DNA of 32,011 nt from Klebsiella pneumoniae. Lineage in GTDB: Bacteria; Pseudomonadota; Gammaproteobacteria; Pseudomonadales; Azotimanducaceae. The position numbers were made by a program, and so were the translations under genes. The DNA lies in the NCBI GenBank assembly GCA_945861675.1, contig CAMAVY010000026.1, positions 1 through 32,011 of the forward strand, given 5' to 3'. How positions within the stretch are numbered: the first letter of the stretch is position 1; each line of letters starts with the position of its first letter. Under the pieces are notes generated by a model. The model did not search any database and was not told the DNA's origin. It was given only the letters and a program-made list of their open reading frames with translations. Of this stretch, positions 17,847 through 26,227 are shown one piece after another.

Positions 17847-19136
17847 ATGAGCCAATCGATCCACCTGTTCAGGCCTGAAGTGCTCGCCCAGCAACGGCTG
17901 CGGTTGTGGGGCGAGGTCTGCTTTACCTTGCCGATCAGTGCGCGATTGCTGACCGCCGTGCTGTTGCTGGTGGTGGGCTGTTCGGTCACGTTTCTGGCGC
18001 TGGGCGAATTTCACCGCAAGGAACATGTGCGCGGCGTGTTGCGCGCGGCAGATGGCGCATGGCGCGTGCAGGCCGAGTCCCCCGGTGTGGTAGCCGCGGT
18101 GCTGGTGCGTCCCGGTACGTTGGTGCGCGTGGGGCAGCCGCTGGTGCGCTTGCGCAGCGTGTCGAAGCTGCCGGATGGGCGCTCCGCAGACGGGCTGCTG
18201 GTCGGTGAGTTGGATCGCCAGCTGGATGCGGTCGCGGCGCAGCAGCAGCGCGAAGCCGCGCGCGCAGCGTTGTTGCAGCAAAGATTGCGCGGTCGATTGC
18301 AGGGTCTCGAAGCTGAGCTCGTTGCGCTGCGTGCAACCTCCGCGCGGCAGCGGCTGCTGACGGAGTTTGCGCACGAGCAGCTGAGTCGGATTGAAGTACT
18401 TGCGCGCGCTGGCCAGGTTTCTGTGGCCCAGCTTCGCACTGTGCAGGCCGAGCATGTGCAACGTGCACAGGCTGCCGCAGACGCCGATCTGCAGTTGCGC
18501 AACAAACAGAGCGAGGCGCTCGATCTGCGCTTCGAAGCACAGCAGGCGCCGTTCGATGCCGATGCGCGGGCTGCTGCGTTGACGGAGCGCGCCTCTGAGC
18601 TGCGGCAACGGCGCATTGAAACGCTTGGCGCGCGCGGCACCAGTGTGAGTGCGCCGATCACAGGCGTGGTCAGCGAGGTATATGTCAGCGCGGGTGAGCA
18701 GGTCGCGCGAGAGCGACCGCTGCTGTCGCTCACACGCTTCGCAACAAACGGTGCGGCAGCAAACGGCGCCGCGCGCGCGCAGTCTGCGGTTGAAGCAGTG
18801 TTGCTGGTGCCGTCGCGCGCGGCGGGCTTCATCCGTCAGGGTCAGGTGGTGAAGTTGCGCTACGAAGCGTTCCCGTATCAGCGCTTTGGCACTTTCGCTG
18901 CTGAAGTCGTCAACATCGACGCGGCGTTGCAGATGCCGGGTGAGGTGGATCTGCCCTTGCTTGTGCAGGAGCCTGTGCTGCGGGTCCGCGCGCGGTTGCA
19001 CACTCAGTTCATTGCAGCGTACGGCCAGCGATTGCCGCTGCGTCCCGGCCTGGCATTTGATGCCGACGTGCTGCTCGAGCGGCGCAGTCTGCTGCAGTGG
19101 CTGTTCGATCCGTTGCGCGCGCATCTGGGGCAGTGA
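17847..19136 (+). CDS. HlyD-family periplasmic adaptor of a peptide exporter (CvaA-like)
   Basis: The 429-residue membrane-fusion protein has a cytosolic N-terminus, one membrane anchor (ISARLLTAVLLLVVGCSVTF, about residues 30-50) and half a lipoyl-like beta domain (VQAESPGVVAAVLVRPGTLVRVGQPL). A long coiled coil with a Gln/Arg/Ala bias follows (about residues 120-250), then the returning half-motif TSVSAPITGVVSEVYVSAGEQV and a C-terminal beta domain (GQVVKLRYEAFPYQRFG). Such adaptors link an inner-membrane ABC exporter to a TolC-type channel. The stop overlaps the ATG of the C39 transporter (TGATG), so the two are translationally coupled. GGGGA lies 6 nt upstream of the ATG. No TolC gene is in the window. 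Confidence 0.92.
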   Translation: MSQSIHLFRPEVLAQQRLRLWGEVCFTLPISARLLTAVLLLVVGCSVTFLALGEFHRKEHVRGVLRAADGAWRVQAESPGVVAAVLVRPGTLVRVGQPLVRLRSVSKLPDGRSADGLLVGELDRQLDAVAAQQQREAARAALLQQRLRGRLQGLEAELVALRATSARQRLLTEFAHEQLSRIEVLARAGQVSVAQLRTVQAEHVQRAQAAADADLQLRNKQSEALDLRFEAQQAPFDADARAAALTERASELRQRRIETLGARGTSVSAPITGVVSEVYVSAGEQVARERPLLSLTRFATNGAAANGAARAQSAVEAVLLVPSRAAGFIRQGQVVKLRYEAFPYQRFGTFAAEVVNIDAALQMPGEVDLPLLVQEPVLRVRARLHTQFIAAYGQRLPLRPGLAFDADVLLERRSLLQWLFDPLRAHLGQ

Positions 19137-21367
19137 TGAGTCCGCCGACGCCTGCCAAAGGCGGCCTCTTTTCTGCAGGAAGCCCGTTCTCCACAGGAAG
19201 CCCGTTCTCCACAGGAGGCCTGTTCTCTGCAGGGCAAAAGGGTCTGCCGATGATCCTGCAATCCGAGAGCACCGAGTGCGGCTTGGCCTGTCTGGCAATG
19301 GTGGCAAGCTACTTCGGTGCGCGTACCGATCTCGCGAGCCTGCGGCGCGACCATGCAGTGTCGTTGCGCGGCGCAAGTCTGACGCAGCTCATGGATGTGG
19401 CGGCGCGTCTGGGTCTGGCTGCACGGCCGTTGCGTCTGGAACTCGGTGAACTGCAGGCGTTGCGTACGCCCGCGGTACTGCATTGGGACCTCGATCATTT
19501 CGTGGTGCTGAAACGGGCGCGCAAGCAATACATCGACGTGCATAACCCTGCGCTTGGCGTGCGTCGATACAGCCTGCAGGAGACGTCGCGGCACTTCACG
19601 GGCGTTGCGATCGAGTTTCAACCGGTCGATGGTTTCGCGGCCACTGATCGGCGTGCTGGCCTGCGCATTGGCGACTTCTGGCAGCGTTCAGTGGGGCTCT
19701 GGCACGGGCTTGGACACGTGCTGGTGCTGTCGTTGCTGTTGCAGTTGTTTGCGCTGGCTGCGCCGTTCTATGTGCAGCTGGTGGTCGATGAGGGCATTGC
19801 CAAGGGCGACGCGCAGCTGGTGAGTGTGCTCGCGCTCGGCTTTCTGCTGTTGCTTGGCCTGCGCGTTGCTGTCAATGCGCTACGTGGGCTGGTGATGCTG
19901 CAGCTCGGCGGGCAGTTGGGCCTGCAGATGGCGTCGAACCTGTTGCACCACTTGCTGCGCTTGCCGGTGGTGTGGTTCGAGAAGCGACAGCTGGGCGACA
20001 TCCTGTCGCGCTTCGCTTCGCTCAAACCCGTGAACGCACTGTTCAGCGAAGGCATCGTGGGCGCGCTGGTCGACGGTGTCATGGCACTCACCACGCTGTG
20101 CATGATGCTGCTGTATGACACGCGCTTGTCGTGGGTGGTGCTGGCGGCCGTCGTTGCCTACGCCGGTGTGCGCATTGCGATGTATCCAGGCTTGCGCCGT
20201 CGTACTGAAGAGAGCCTGCAGGCAGGCGCGCGCGAAGAAGGACATTTCATTGAGAGCGTGCGTGCTGTGCGCACCATCAAGGTGTTTGGCCAGGAGCGCA
20301 CGCGTCATGCTCAGTGGCTGAATCGCCAGACGGAGTTGCTGCAGCGAAATCTGTCGGTGGGCATGTTCGGCGTTGGCTACGGCGCGGCGCAGGCGCTGCT
20401 GGCAGGGCTCGAGAACGTTGCCGTGGTTTATCTCGGCGCGCAGGCAGTGCTGGCGCAGCAGCTCACCATCGGCATGCTGTATGCGTTCATTGCCTACAAG
20501 ACACAATTCAGCGAGCGGATGACGGCGTTGATCGATCGCTTGTTTGAAGTGCGGATGCTGAAGGTGCATCTCGACCGGCTTGCAGACATTGTGCTGACGC
20601 CGGCGGAGTCGGCGCCCGCGCAACGAATACTGCTGCGACCGCTGAGCGGGAACATCACGCTCGAGGATGTGGCATTCAGCTTTTCACCGCTGGATCCATT
20701 GCTGTTCAGCGGCGTTTCGCTGCAGTTGCGTGCGGGAGAGTCGGTCGCCATTGTCGGCCCCTCCGGGTGTGGCAAGTCGACGCTGCTGAAACTGCTCATG
20801 AGCCTGCTTGCGCCCACGCAAGGGCACGTGCGCGTTGACGGCCGCCTGCTCGAAGCAGCGCTGCTGCCGGACTATCGGCAGCGCATTGGCTCGGTGCTTC
20901 AGGACGATCAATTGCTGACGGGCTCTATCGCCGACAACGTGTGTTTCTTCGATCCAACACCGGACTATGAGTGGCTGCAGCACTGCGCCGCGCTGGCCTG
21001 CATTGATGCCGATATTCGGGCCATGCCGATGGGCTATGCCTCGCTGGTCGGCGACCTGGGCGCCGGATTGTCTGCCGGCCAACGCCAACGTTTGCTGCTC
21101 GCGCGGGCGTTGTACCGTCGTCCTGCCGTGCTGCTGCTCGATGAAATCACGGCCAACCTTGATCCGGCGACGGCTGCGCAGGTGCGCGCGCATCTGGCGG
21201 CGCAGTCCATGACGCGCATCTATGTCACCCATGACCTGGCGCTTGCGGGCAGCGCACAACGTTGTCTGCAACTGACGTCAACGGGCCTCTGCGCGCTGCA
21301 GGCTAATCCCTTGGCCAGCAACTCGGAAGCTGTGACGCAGCCCGGCGACGCGCTTACCCACCAGTAG
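19136..21367 (+). CDS. peptidase C39-type ABC exporter (CvaB/bacteriocin-exporter class)
   Basis: The 743-residue protein has three domains. The C39 peptidase (about 38-170), which would cut double-glycine leaders, shows ECGLACLAM (C48) and DLDHFVVL (H121). The third triad position is Asn (N137 in HNPALG) where Asp is usual. The membrane domain (about 180-470) has six predicted segments. The ABC domain (about 500-720) has Walker A GPSGCGKST, signature LSAGQRQRLLLARAL, Walker B AVLLLDEITANLD and the switch His in YVTHDLAL. The ATG overlaps the adaptor stop. Four 18-bp repeats encode [GS][LP]FS[AT]G hexads before the peptidase. ATG 19250, with AAGGG about 8 nt upstream, is an alternative start, but the preceding LP is typical of family N-termini. 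No double-glycine precursor gene was found nearby. Confidence 0.93.
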   Translation: MSPPTPAKGGLFSAGSPFSTGSPFSTGGLFSAGQKGLPMILQSESTECGLACLAMVASYFGARTDLASLRRDHAVSLRGASLTQLMDVAARLGLAARPLRLELGELQALRTPAVLHWDLDHFVVLKRARKQYIDVHNPALGVRRYSLQETSRHFTGVAIEFQPVDGFAATDRRAGLRIGDFWQRSVGLWHGLGHVLVLSLLLQLFALAAPFYVQLVVDEGIAKGDAQLVSVLALGFLLLLGLRVAVNALRGLVMLQLGGQLGLQMASNLLHHLLRLPVVWFEKRQLGDILSRFASLKPVNALFSEGIVGALVDGVMALTTLCMMLLYDTRLSWVVLAAVVAYAGVRIAMYPGLRRRTEESLQAGAREEGHFIESVRAVRTIKVFGQERTRHAQWLNRQTELLQRNLSVGMFGVGYGAAQALLAGLENVAVVYLGAQAVLAQQLTIGMLYAFIAYKTQFSERMTALIDRLFEVRMLKVHLDRLADIVLTPAESAPAQRILLRPLSGNITLEDVAFSFSPLDPLLFSGVSLQLRAGESVAIVGPSGCGKSTLLKLLMSLLAPTQGHVRVDGRLLEAALLPDYRQRIGSVLQDDQLLTGSIADNVCFFDPTPDYEWLQHCAALACIDADIRAMPMGYASLVGDLGAGLSAGQRQRLLLARALYRRPAVLLLDEITANLDPATAAQVRAHLAAQSMTRIYVTHDLALAGSAQRCLQLTSTGLCALQANPLASNSEAVTQPGDALTHQ
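19164..19235 (+). repeat. 18-bp tandem repeat (4 units) at the 5' end of the C39 exporter gene
   Basis: Units begin at 19164, 19182, 19200 and 19218. Units 2 and 3 are GCCCGTTCTCCACAGGA(A/G), and units 1 and 4 are variants with a PstI-like CTGCAG. The period is a multiple of three and no stop appears. Three copies contain AGGA, which resembles a ribosome-binding site. Confidence 0.92.
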
Positions 21368-21458
21368 CTTCGATCGACACAGTTGGGAGGCGGCCGCGTG
21401 TGTGGCGCAGGTTATGCTCGTGCGCTCCGGCTGCCGCGCACACCCTGATCCGCTACAT

Positions 21459-22193
21459 ATGAAACCAGCCCCACGCCTGGACAACGCGCCGCATGCATTG
21501 CTGGACACGGTGACCGTGGTGGAAACACCTGAAGGAGTGGTGCTGCGTCTATACCCTGCTGGCCCTATTCCCCGAGCGTTGGCGCAGGCCGTGGACCTGC
21601 TGCTGCTGGGCGTGACACAAGTTGTGCTGTTGGGCGTGCTGGCCTACGCCGAGGAGTTCGGCATGGGCATCATGTTGATCATCGCGTTCACGACGCAATG
21701 GCTGTATCCGGTCCTGTGCGAAGTGCTGTGGGGCGGCCAGACGGTCGGCAAGCGCACGCTTGGTCTGGTCGTGGTGCACGAGGACGGCTCACCCATACAG
21801 CTGCAGGCATCTGCTGTGCGCAATCTGCTGCTGGTGATCGAAATCGTGTTCGGCGCCGTGCCGTCGTACGCCTGCATGCTGGCGACACGAAGGTTTCAGC
21901 GACTGGGTGATCTGGCCGCCGGCAGTATGGTTGTGCATCTCGATACAGCTGCGCGCCGACGCCCGCCCGAGTCGAGCCCTGAGGCTGCGCAAGCGCATGC
22001 AGTTGCGTTGCCTCAGCCTTTGAGCCTTGCCGAGCAGAAGCTGCTGGTAGCGTTTGTCGAACGGTTGCCGCGGCTCTCGCCGGAACGCGCGGGAGAACTG
22101 GCCGGTCTGCTGCAGCCTTTGCATGAAAAGCGGGGTCATGACGCCGTCGGCGCCTTACAGAGCATGAGCGCAGGCATTCTTGGCTCTTCGTGA
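21459..22193 (+). CDS. RDD family membrane protein
   Basis: The 244-residue protein starts MKPAPRLDNAPHALLDTVTV and contains the RDD-type membrane domain. Segments are seen at AVDLLLLGVTQVVLLGVLAY, MGIMLIIAFTTQWLYPVLCE and NLLLVIEIVFGAVPSYACML, with the motif GGQTVGKRTLGLVVVHEDG between the second and third. The eponymous Arg-Asp pair is partly degenerate (IPRALAQAVD). The C-terminal 80 residues are soluble. RDD proteins are of uncertain function; some act in transport. It is the first gene of the six-gene MoxR-type operon. ATG 21459 is the family-like start; the frame upstream overlaps non-conserved sequence, and the Shine-Dalgarno is weak. The stop codon lies in the first copy of a 20-bp array. 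Confidence 0.88.
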   Translation: MKPAPRLDNAPHALLDTVTVVETPEGVVLRLYPAGPIPRALAQAVDLLLLGVTQVVLLGVLAYAEEFGMGIMLIIAFTTQWLYPVLCEVLWGGQTVGKRTLGLVVVHEDGSPIQLQASAVRNLLLVIEIVFGAVPSYACMLATRRFQRLGDLAAGSMVVHLDTAARRRPPESSPEAAQAHAVALPQPLSLAEQKLLVAFVERLPRLSPERAGELAGLLQPLHEKRGHDAVGALQSMSAGILGSS

Positions 22194-22281
22194 AAACAGT
22201 TGGTTCATCGTAAAGACAGCGGGTTCATAGGGAAAACAGCGGGTTCATCGTGAAGAAAGCGGGTTCAACGTGAAGTTCGCT
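22182..22281 (+). repeat. 20-bp tandem repeat (5 units) across the RDD / SpoIIM gene junction
   Basis: Copies start at 22182, 22202, 22222, 22242 and 22262, with consensus near GGTTCATCGTGAAAACAGCG. Copy 1 contains the RDD stop (TGA 22191-22193, inside GTGA). Copy 5 contains the SpoIIM GTG start (22270), exactly 80 bp, or four units, from the GTG at 22190 that overlaps that stop. The 76-bp gap between the genes consists entirely of the array. Confidence 0.95.
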
Positions 22282-23388
22282 GTAAAGCAACGGCAGTTCG
22301 AAGCGGCGCATGAGGTGCAGTGGCGCACGTTTTCCGACGCCTTGGACGGCCATCTTGCGGCTGCCGGACGACGCCCATTGCCGATGCTCGGACCGAACGG
22401 TGCAAAGACGCCCGCCGCACCGACAGACGCTGCAGCGAATGAAGCGGCATCACACAACGCGCGGCCGATGCCCACACGGGCTGAGTTTCTGCAGCTGTAT
22501 CGAATGGTGTGCCGTGATCTCGCGCTCGCAGAGACGCGCGGCTATAGCCCGGGGTTGGTCGACCGCCTGAACGTGCTCGCCATTCGCGGACACAACCTGC
22601 TGTATACGCGCCGTAGCGGATTCGTCAGCCAGATCCGGGCCTTCCTGCTGCGTGACTTCCCCCGGCTGGTGCGCTCGGAATGGCGGCTCGTGCTCCTGTC
22701 CGCAGCGCTGTTCGTGTTGCCTGGCGCCGCGCTGAGCGTCGCCACGGCGATTGAGCCCTCGTCGGTGTATTTCGTGCTGAGTCCGGTCGAGGCCCGCAAG
22801 TACGAAGAGATGTACATGCCGGGGCAGGCACTGGTGGGTGCCGGACGAACTGCGGGCAGCGATTTCATGATGTTCGGCTTCTACATCCGCAACAACATTG
22901 GCATCGGCTTTCAGTGTTTCGCCAGTGGAATACTGTTGGGGCTCGGGCCGGTGTTCTTCCTGGTGTTCAACAGCCTGCAGATTGGCGCTGTCGGCGCACA
23001 TCTGGCGGTCAACGGATATGGCGGGACGTTCTTTCCATTCGTGGTTGGCCACGGCGCGTTTGAATTGACCGCCATCGTGCTGTCGGGTGCTGCTGGCTTG
23101 AAGTTGGGCCTGGCGCTGTTGCGGCCCGGTCGGGCACGCCGAGGCGATGCGCTGATTGCGCATGGACGCATTGCTGTGCGGATTGTGTACGGCGTGTTTG
23201 TGATGCTGCTTGTGGCAGCGTTTCTTGAAGCGTTCTGGTCGGCGCGTTCATTGATCCCCGCGTGGACGCGTTACACCGTTGGCGCCGTGCTGTGGGCGCT
23301 GGTGATGGCGTACTTCGTCTTCGCTGGTCGGCATGCTCGACCCGACGGCCCCCCCAGCGGAACAACAAGCAGCGGTACACCGCAATGA
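22270..23388 (+). CDS. stage II sporulation protein M (SpoIIM/DUF95) family membrane protein
   Basis: The 372-residue protein starts at GTG 22270 with MKFAVKQRQFEAAHEVQWRT, the usual opening of DUF95 proteins in this operon type. A soluble N-terminal part holds the RLNVLAIRGHNLLYTRRSG helix. It is followed by membrane segments (VLLSAALFVLPGAALSVATA, FASGILLGLGPVFFLVFNSL, FPFVVGHGAFELTAIVLSGA, IVYGVFVMLLVAAFLEAFWS) and a conserved YIRNNIGIGFQCFASG. SpoIIM takes part in engulfment in Bacillus, but this non-sporulating homologue has no assigned role. Its stop overlaps the next ATG (ATGA). The GTG start lies within the 20-bp array, and AAAGCGGG provides only a poor Shine-Dalgarno. Confidence 0.88.
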   Translation: MKFAVKQRQFEAAHEVQWRTFSDALDGHLAAAGRRPLPMLGPNGAKTPAAPTDAAANEAASHNARPMPTRAEFLQLYRMVCRDLALAETRGYSPGLVDRLNVLAIRGHNLLYTRRSGFVSQIRAFLLRDFPRLVRSEWRLVLLSAALFVLPGAALSVATAIEPSSVYFVLSPVEARKYEEMYMPGQALVGAGRTAGSDFMMFGFYIRNNIGIGFQCFASGILLGLGPVFFLVFNSLQIGAVGAHLAVNGYGGTFFPFVVGHGAFELTAIVLSGAAGLKLGLALLRPGRARRGDALIAHGRIAVRIVYGVFVMLLVAAFLEAFWSARSLIPAWTRYTVGAVLWALVMAYFVFAGRHARPDGPPSGTTSSGTPQ

Positions 23389-24968
23389 GTGTGGCGCCGG
23401 CGAGTGGACTACCCGGTGTTCGTGTCGCGCTGCGTACGCGTTCGGCGTGGCAGGCGCTCGATCTGGGCACGGCACTGTTGCGTCAGCACGCGCTGATGCT
23501 CTACGGCAGCTGGTCGCTGGTGACGCTGCCGATCGTGGCGCTGATCAGCGTGCTACCCGGCGGCACGCTCACGTGGGGCGTTGCGGCCGTGTTCTGGTTG
23601 AAGCCCGTCTTCGAACGCCTGACGGTGTTGTGTCTGGCCCGCGAGTTGTTCGGTGAGCCGGTTACGTTGCGCCTTTTGCTCCAGCTGTTTGCGCGTTCGC
23701 TCACACGGCAGACCATCGCAACCCTGATCTGGCGGCGATTTTCATTCACGCGCGCCATCGATCAGCCTGTGATTCTGCTCGAGGCCGCGCAGGGTACGGT
23801 CCGCCGCGCACGCTTGAACGTGCTGCACCGCACCGTTTCGGCGAACGCGTTCTGGACCATGGCGGTGCTGTTGCTGGTTGAACTGATGTTCGTTTCCGGT
23901 GTGATGACGACGTTGATGTCCATGCAGCCGCTGCCGATCGACGACCTGCCGACGTTTATCGACAGTTGGCCGAACGCGTTCCCTGCGGCATGGTTCATTG
24001 CGATCTGGATGGTCGGTCCACTGCATGCCGCGGCGGGCTTTGCGCTGTACATCAATCGCCGCTGCGAGCTTGAGGCCTGGGATATCGAGGTTGGCTTCCG
24101 ACGTCTGGCCGATCGGCTGCGGCGCGGCGGCGCACCACTGGCAACGCTGCTGTGCTGCGTGCTCCTGGTGAGTGGCGTGACGACTGAACGCGCCTTGGCA
24201 GCGCCGCCGCTTGAAGCAGCAGCGCCTGTGCCACCCCCAGCGCTGCAGAAGCTGCGCGCTCAGCAACTTCGCACGCAACCACCGGCGCGTGGCACCGCGG
24301 CTGCGCAAGCGCGGCGCGACATCAGCAAAGTAATGGCCGACAAGGCCTTCCATGTGCGTGGTCAGCAGACATACCCGGCCTTCCTGGACGAGCTTGAGCG
24401 TGCGCCTCTGGATCAAGACCCGAGCACTTGGAATGTCGAGTTCTTCACCCTGCTCGCAGAATGGGCATGGTGGATTTTCTGGGCGAGCGTTGTTCTGCTT
24501 CTGCTGTGGATTGCGTCGCAGTACGCGCGGTGGGCACGTGCCCTGAAGGATCGGGCAGGCGGCAGCAATGCAGGTCGACGAACAACCCTGGTCGTTGCAG
24601 GGGTCGAGCTGCATGCGGCAACAGCGCAGGACGACAGCCTGAATGCCGCGACAGTGTTGTGGAGCAGCGGTGCCGAGCGGCAGGCGCTGGCGATGTTGCT
24701 GCGTATGTCGTTGACCCAGCTTGTCGAACAGGGGGTACGCCTGCGGAGCGGCGATACCGAGGCGGATTGCCTGCGCGCGGCTGAAGTCAATCAGAGCCGC
24801 AGCGCCATCGCATTTCTGGGGCGACTGTTCGATAGCTGGCTGCCGCTGGCCTATGGTCATCGTCGACCAGACGATGCAGCAGTTGCGCAGCTGTTCGTGG
24901 ACTTTGCCAACGGTCACCTCGCGGCGCCCGACGATGGTGTGCCGCTCGCCGCGCAGGCGCGTGCCTGA
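23385..24968 (+). CDS. DUF4129 domain membrane protein
   Basis: The 527-residue protein starts MSVAPASGLPGVRVALRTRS with an ATGA overlap to SpoIIM. The N-terminal half has several membrane segments (MLYGSWSLVTLPIVALISVL, FWTMAVLLLVELMFVSGVMT, AWFIAIWMVGPLHAAAGFAL, APLATLLCCVLLVSGVTTER). An Ala/Pro-rich linker follows, then one membrane helix (WAWWIFWASVVLLLLWIASQ). The C-terminal domain (ATVLWSSGAERQALAMLLRM, LRSGDTEADCLRAA) matches DUF4129. DUF4129 proteins accompany MoxR-DUF58 modules in many bacteria; their biochemical role is not known. The stop overlaps the next gene's ATG. Confidence 0.85.
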   Translation: MSVAPASGLPGVRVALRTRSAWQALDLGTALLRQHALMLYGSWSLVTLPIVALISVLPGGTLTWGVAAVFWLKPVFERLTVLCLARELFGEPVTLRLLLQLFARSLTRQTIATLIWRRFSFTRAIDQPVILLEAAQGTVRRARLNVLHRTVSANAFWTMAVLLLVELMFVSGVMTTLMSMQPLPIDDLPTFIDSWPNAFPAAWFIAIWMVGPLHAAAGFALYINRRCELEAWDIEVGFRRLADRLRRGGAPLATLLCCVLLVSGVTTERALAAPPLEAAAPVPPPALQKLRAQQLRTQPPARGTAAAQARRDISKVMADKAFHVRGQQTYPAFLDELERAPLDQDPSTWNVEFFTLLAEWAWWIFWASVVLLLLWIASQYARWARALKDRAGGSNAGRRTTLVVAGVELHAATAQDDSLNAATVLWSSGAERQALAMLLRMSLTQLVEQGVRLRSGDTEADCLRAAEVNQSRSAIAFLGRLFDSWLPLAYGHRRPDDAAVAQLFVDFANGHLAAPDDGVPLAAQARA

Positions 24969-26146
24969 TGAGAACGCGCATTTTCATCGCAATGGCAGTC
25001 GCATTGGTCGCGCTTCTTGTGTTCACACTCTGGCGCAGCGAGTGGATGCGCGAGGAAACGGACGAGGGATATTCGCCGGCGGCCTACAAAGATGATCTGC
25101 TGGCGGCTCGCTTGTACCTGGCGCGGCATGGCATCGCCGCGCAGACGGTCGAAGTGCAGGGCGCGGGCCTCACCCTTCCAGCGCAGAACGGCACACTGCT
25201 GTTCCTCGCATCGCGGCTGGCCCTGAGCGACTCGAGCAGCGCGCAATTGCGCAGCTGGGTGGCTGCGGGCGGACATCTGATCACCTTGTCGACATTGCGT
25301 GCCGATGCTCTGCTGTATGGCCGCAGCGATGAGCTGCTCGGTGAACTGGGCATTCGGTCTGTCGAACCTGCATCTGCACGTGAAGAGCCGAGTGAAGCTG
25401 TACCGGCGGACGCAGAGGAAACCGAGTACGCCTATGACGATCTTGGCTGCGTGGTCGAGCCGATCGCCTGGGCAACGCTTGCAGCACCTGCGGAGGAGCT
25501 TGCGTTCAGCATGCCGACGGCGGTTCGTCTCGCGGCGCGGGATCGTCGCGCCAGCGCGGTCACGGTGCTTGCACGCGATGCAGTGGGCGACCTGATCCTG
25601 AGCGCACGCTACGGCCGGGGAAGCGTGACCGTACTTGCCGACGCAGGGCTCTGGCGCAATGCAGATGTGGACTGTCTCGACCATGCCCGCTTGCTGCATC
25701 GGCTGATCGGTTCCGCGCGCAGCATTGTGCTGGTGTCCTACGCCGATCGACCGACGTTGTTTGATCTGCTGCGGCGTCACGGCGTGCTGCTGCTTGCTGC
25801 GGCGGGCGCATTGCTGGCGCTGTGGCTCTGGCACGCGGGTACACGCTTCGGCAGTGTGCTGCCATCGCCCGTGCCTGCGCGACGACAGCGCGCTGAAGCC
25901 ATGCGGGCGGCAGGCGAGTATCTGTGGCGCCATCGCGCTGTGGCGGATCTGTTGGCGGGCGTTCGTCAGCGCGTGCGCCGCACTGCGCGACTGCGGCTTG
26001 GACGTGAGGACGCCATCGATGTGCTGGCGAAGCGCGCACGCATGTCTGTGCAGGAGGCGCAAGCTGCCATGACTGCCGACCCGCGCCACGAGCGTGATCT
26101 GATTGCCACAACGAAAACACTGAAACAGCTGATCGAACAATCATGA
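24968..26146 (+). CDS. DUF4350 domain protein
   Basis: The 392-residue protein has an N-terminal membrane anchor (IFIAMAVALVALLVFTLWRS) and a periplasmic DUF4350 domain. In DUF4350, PAAYKDDLLAARLYLARHGI, LLFLASRLALS and LRSWVAAGGHLITLS are typical of this GATase1-like fold without an obvious catalytic triad. A second membrane helix (GVLLLAAAGALLALWLW) precedes a cytosolic tail. It starts at ATG 24968, overlapping the previous stop (TGATG). The topology suggests an envelope protein working with the MoxR ATPase encoded downstream. Confidence 0.85.
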   Translation: MRTRIFIAMAVALVALLVFTLWRSEWMREETDEGYSPAAYKDDLLAARLYLARHGIAAQTVEVQGAGLTLPAQNGTLLFLASRLALSDSSSAQLRSWVAAGGHLITLSTLRADALLYGRSDELLGELGIRSVEPASAREEPSEAVPADAEETEYAYDDLGCVVEPIAWATLAAPAEELAFSMPTAVRLAARDRRASAVTVLARDAVGDLILSARYGRGSVTVLADAGLWRNADVDCLDHARLLHRLIGSARSIVLVSYADRPTLFDLLRRHGVLLLAAAGALLALWLWHAGTRFGSVLPSPVPARRQRAEAMRAAGEYLWRHRAVADLLAGVRQRVRRTARLRLGREDAIDVLAKRARMSVQEAQAAMTADPRHERDLIATTKTLKQLIEQS

Positions 26147-26149
26147 ACC

Positions 26150-26190
26150 GGCCCACGAAAGACGTGGCCCACGAAAAAACGTGGGGCCAC
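26150..26190 (+). other. intercistronic repeat and strong hairpin between DUF4350 and moxR genes
   Basis: A 16/17-bp direct duplicate (GGCCCACGAAAGACGT, then GGCCCACGAAAAAACGT) begins 4 nt after the DUF4350 stop. The second copy makes a 10-bp stem, GTGGCCCACG (26164-26173) / CGTGGGGCCAC (26180-26190), with one bulged G and an A6 loop. No U-run follows on the plus strand, so mRNA stabilisation or partial attenuation fits better than full termination. Confidence 0.7.
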
Positions 26191-26227
26191 TCAAGGAGCA
26201 GCGCAGCAAGATGAGCATGCACACACG

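Noticed and set aside
17676-19376. A 566-codon minus-strand frame opposite the adaptor gene.
   Set aside because: The plus strand encodes a clear HlyD-type protein; this is a GC-driven shadow.
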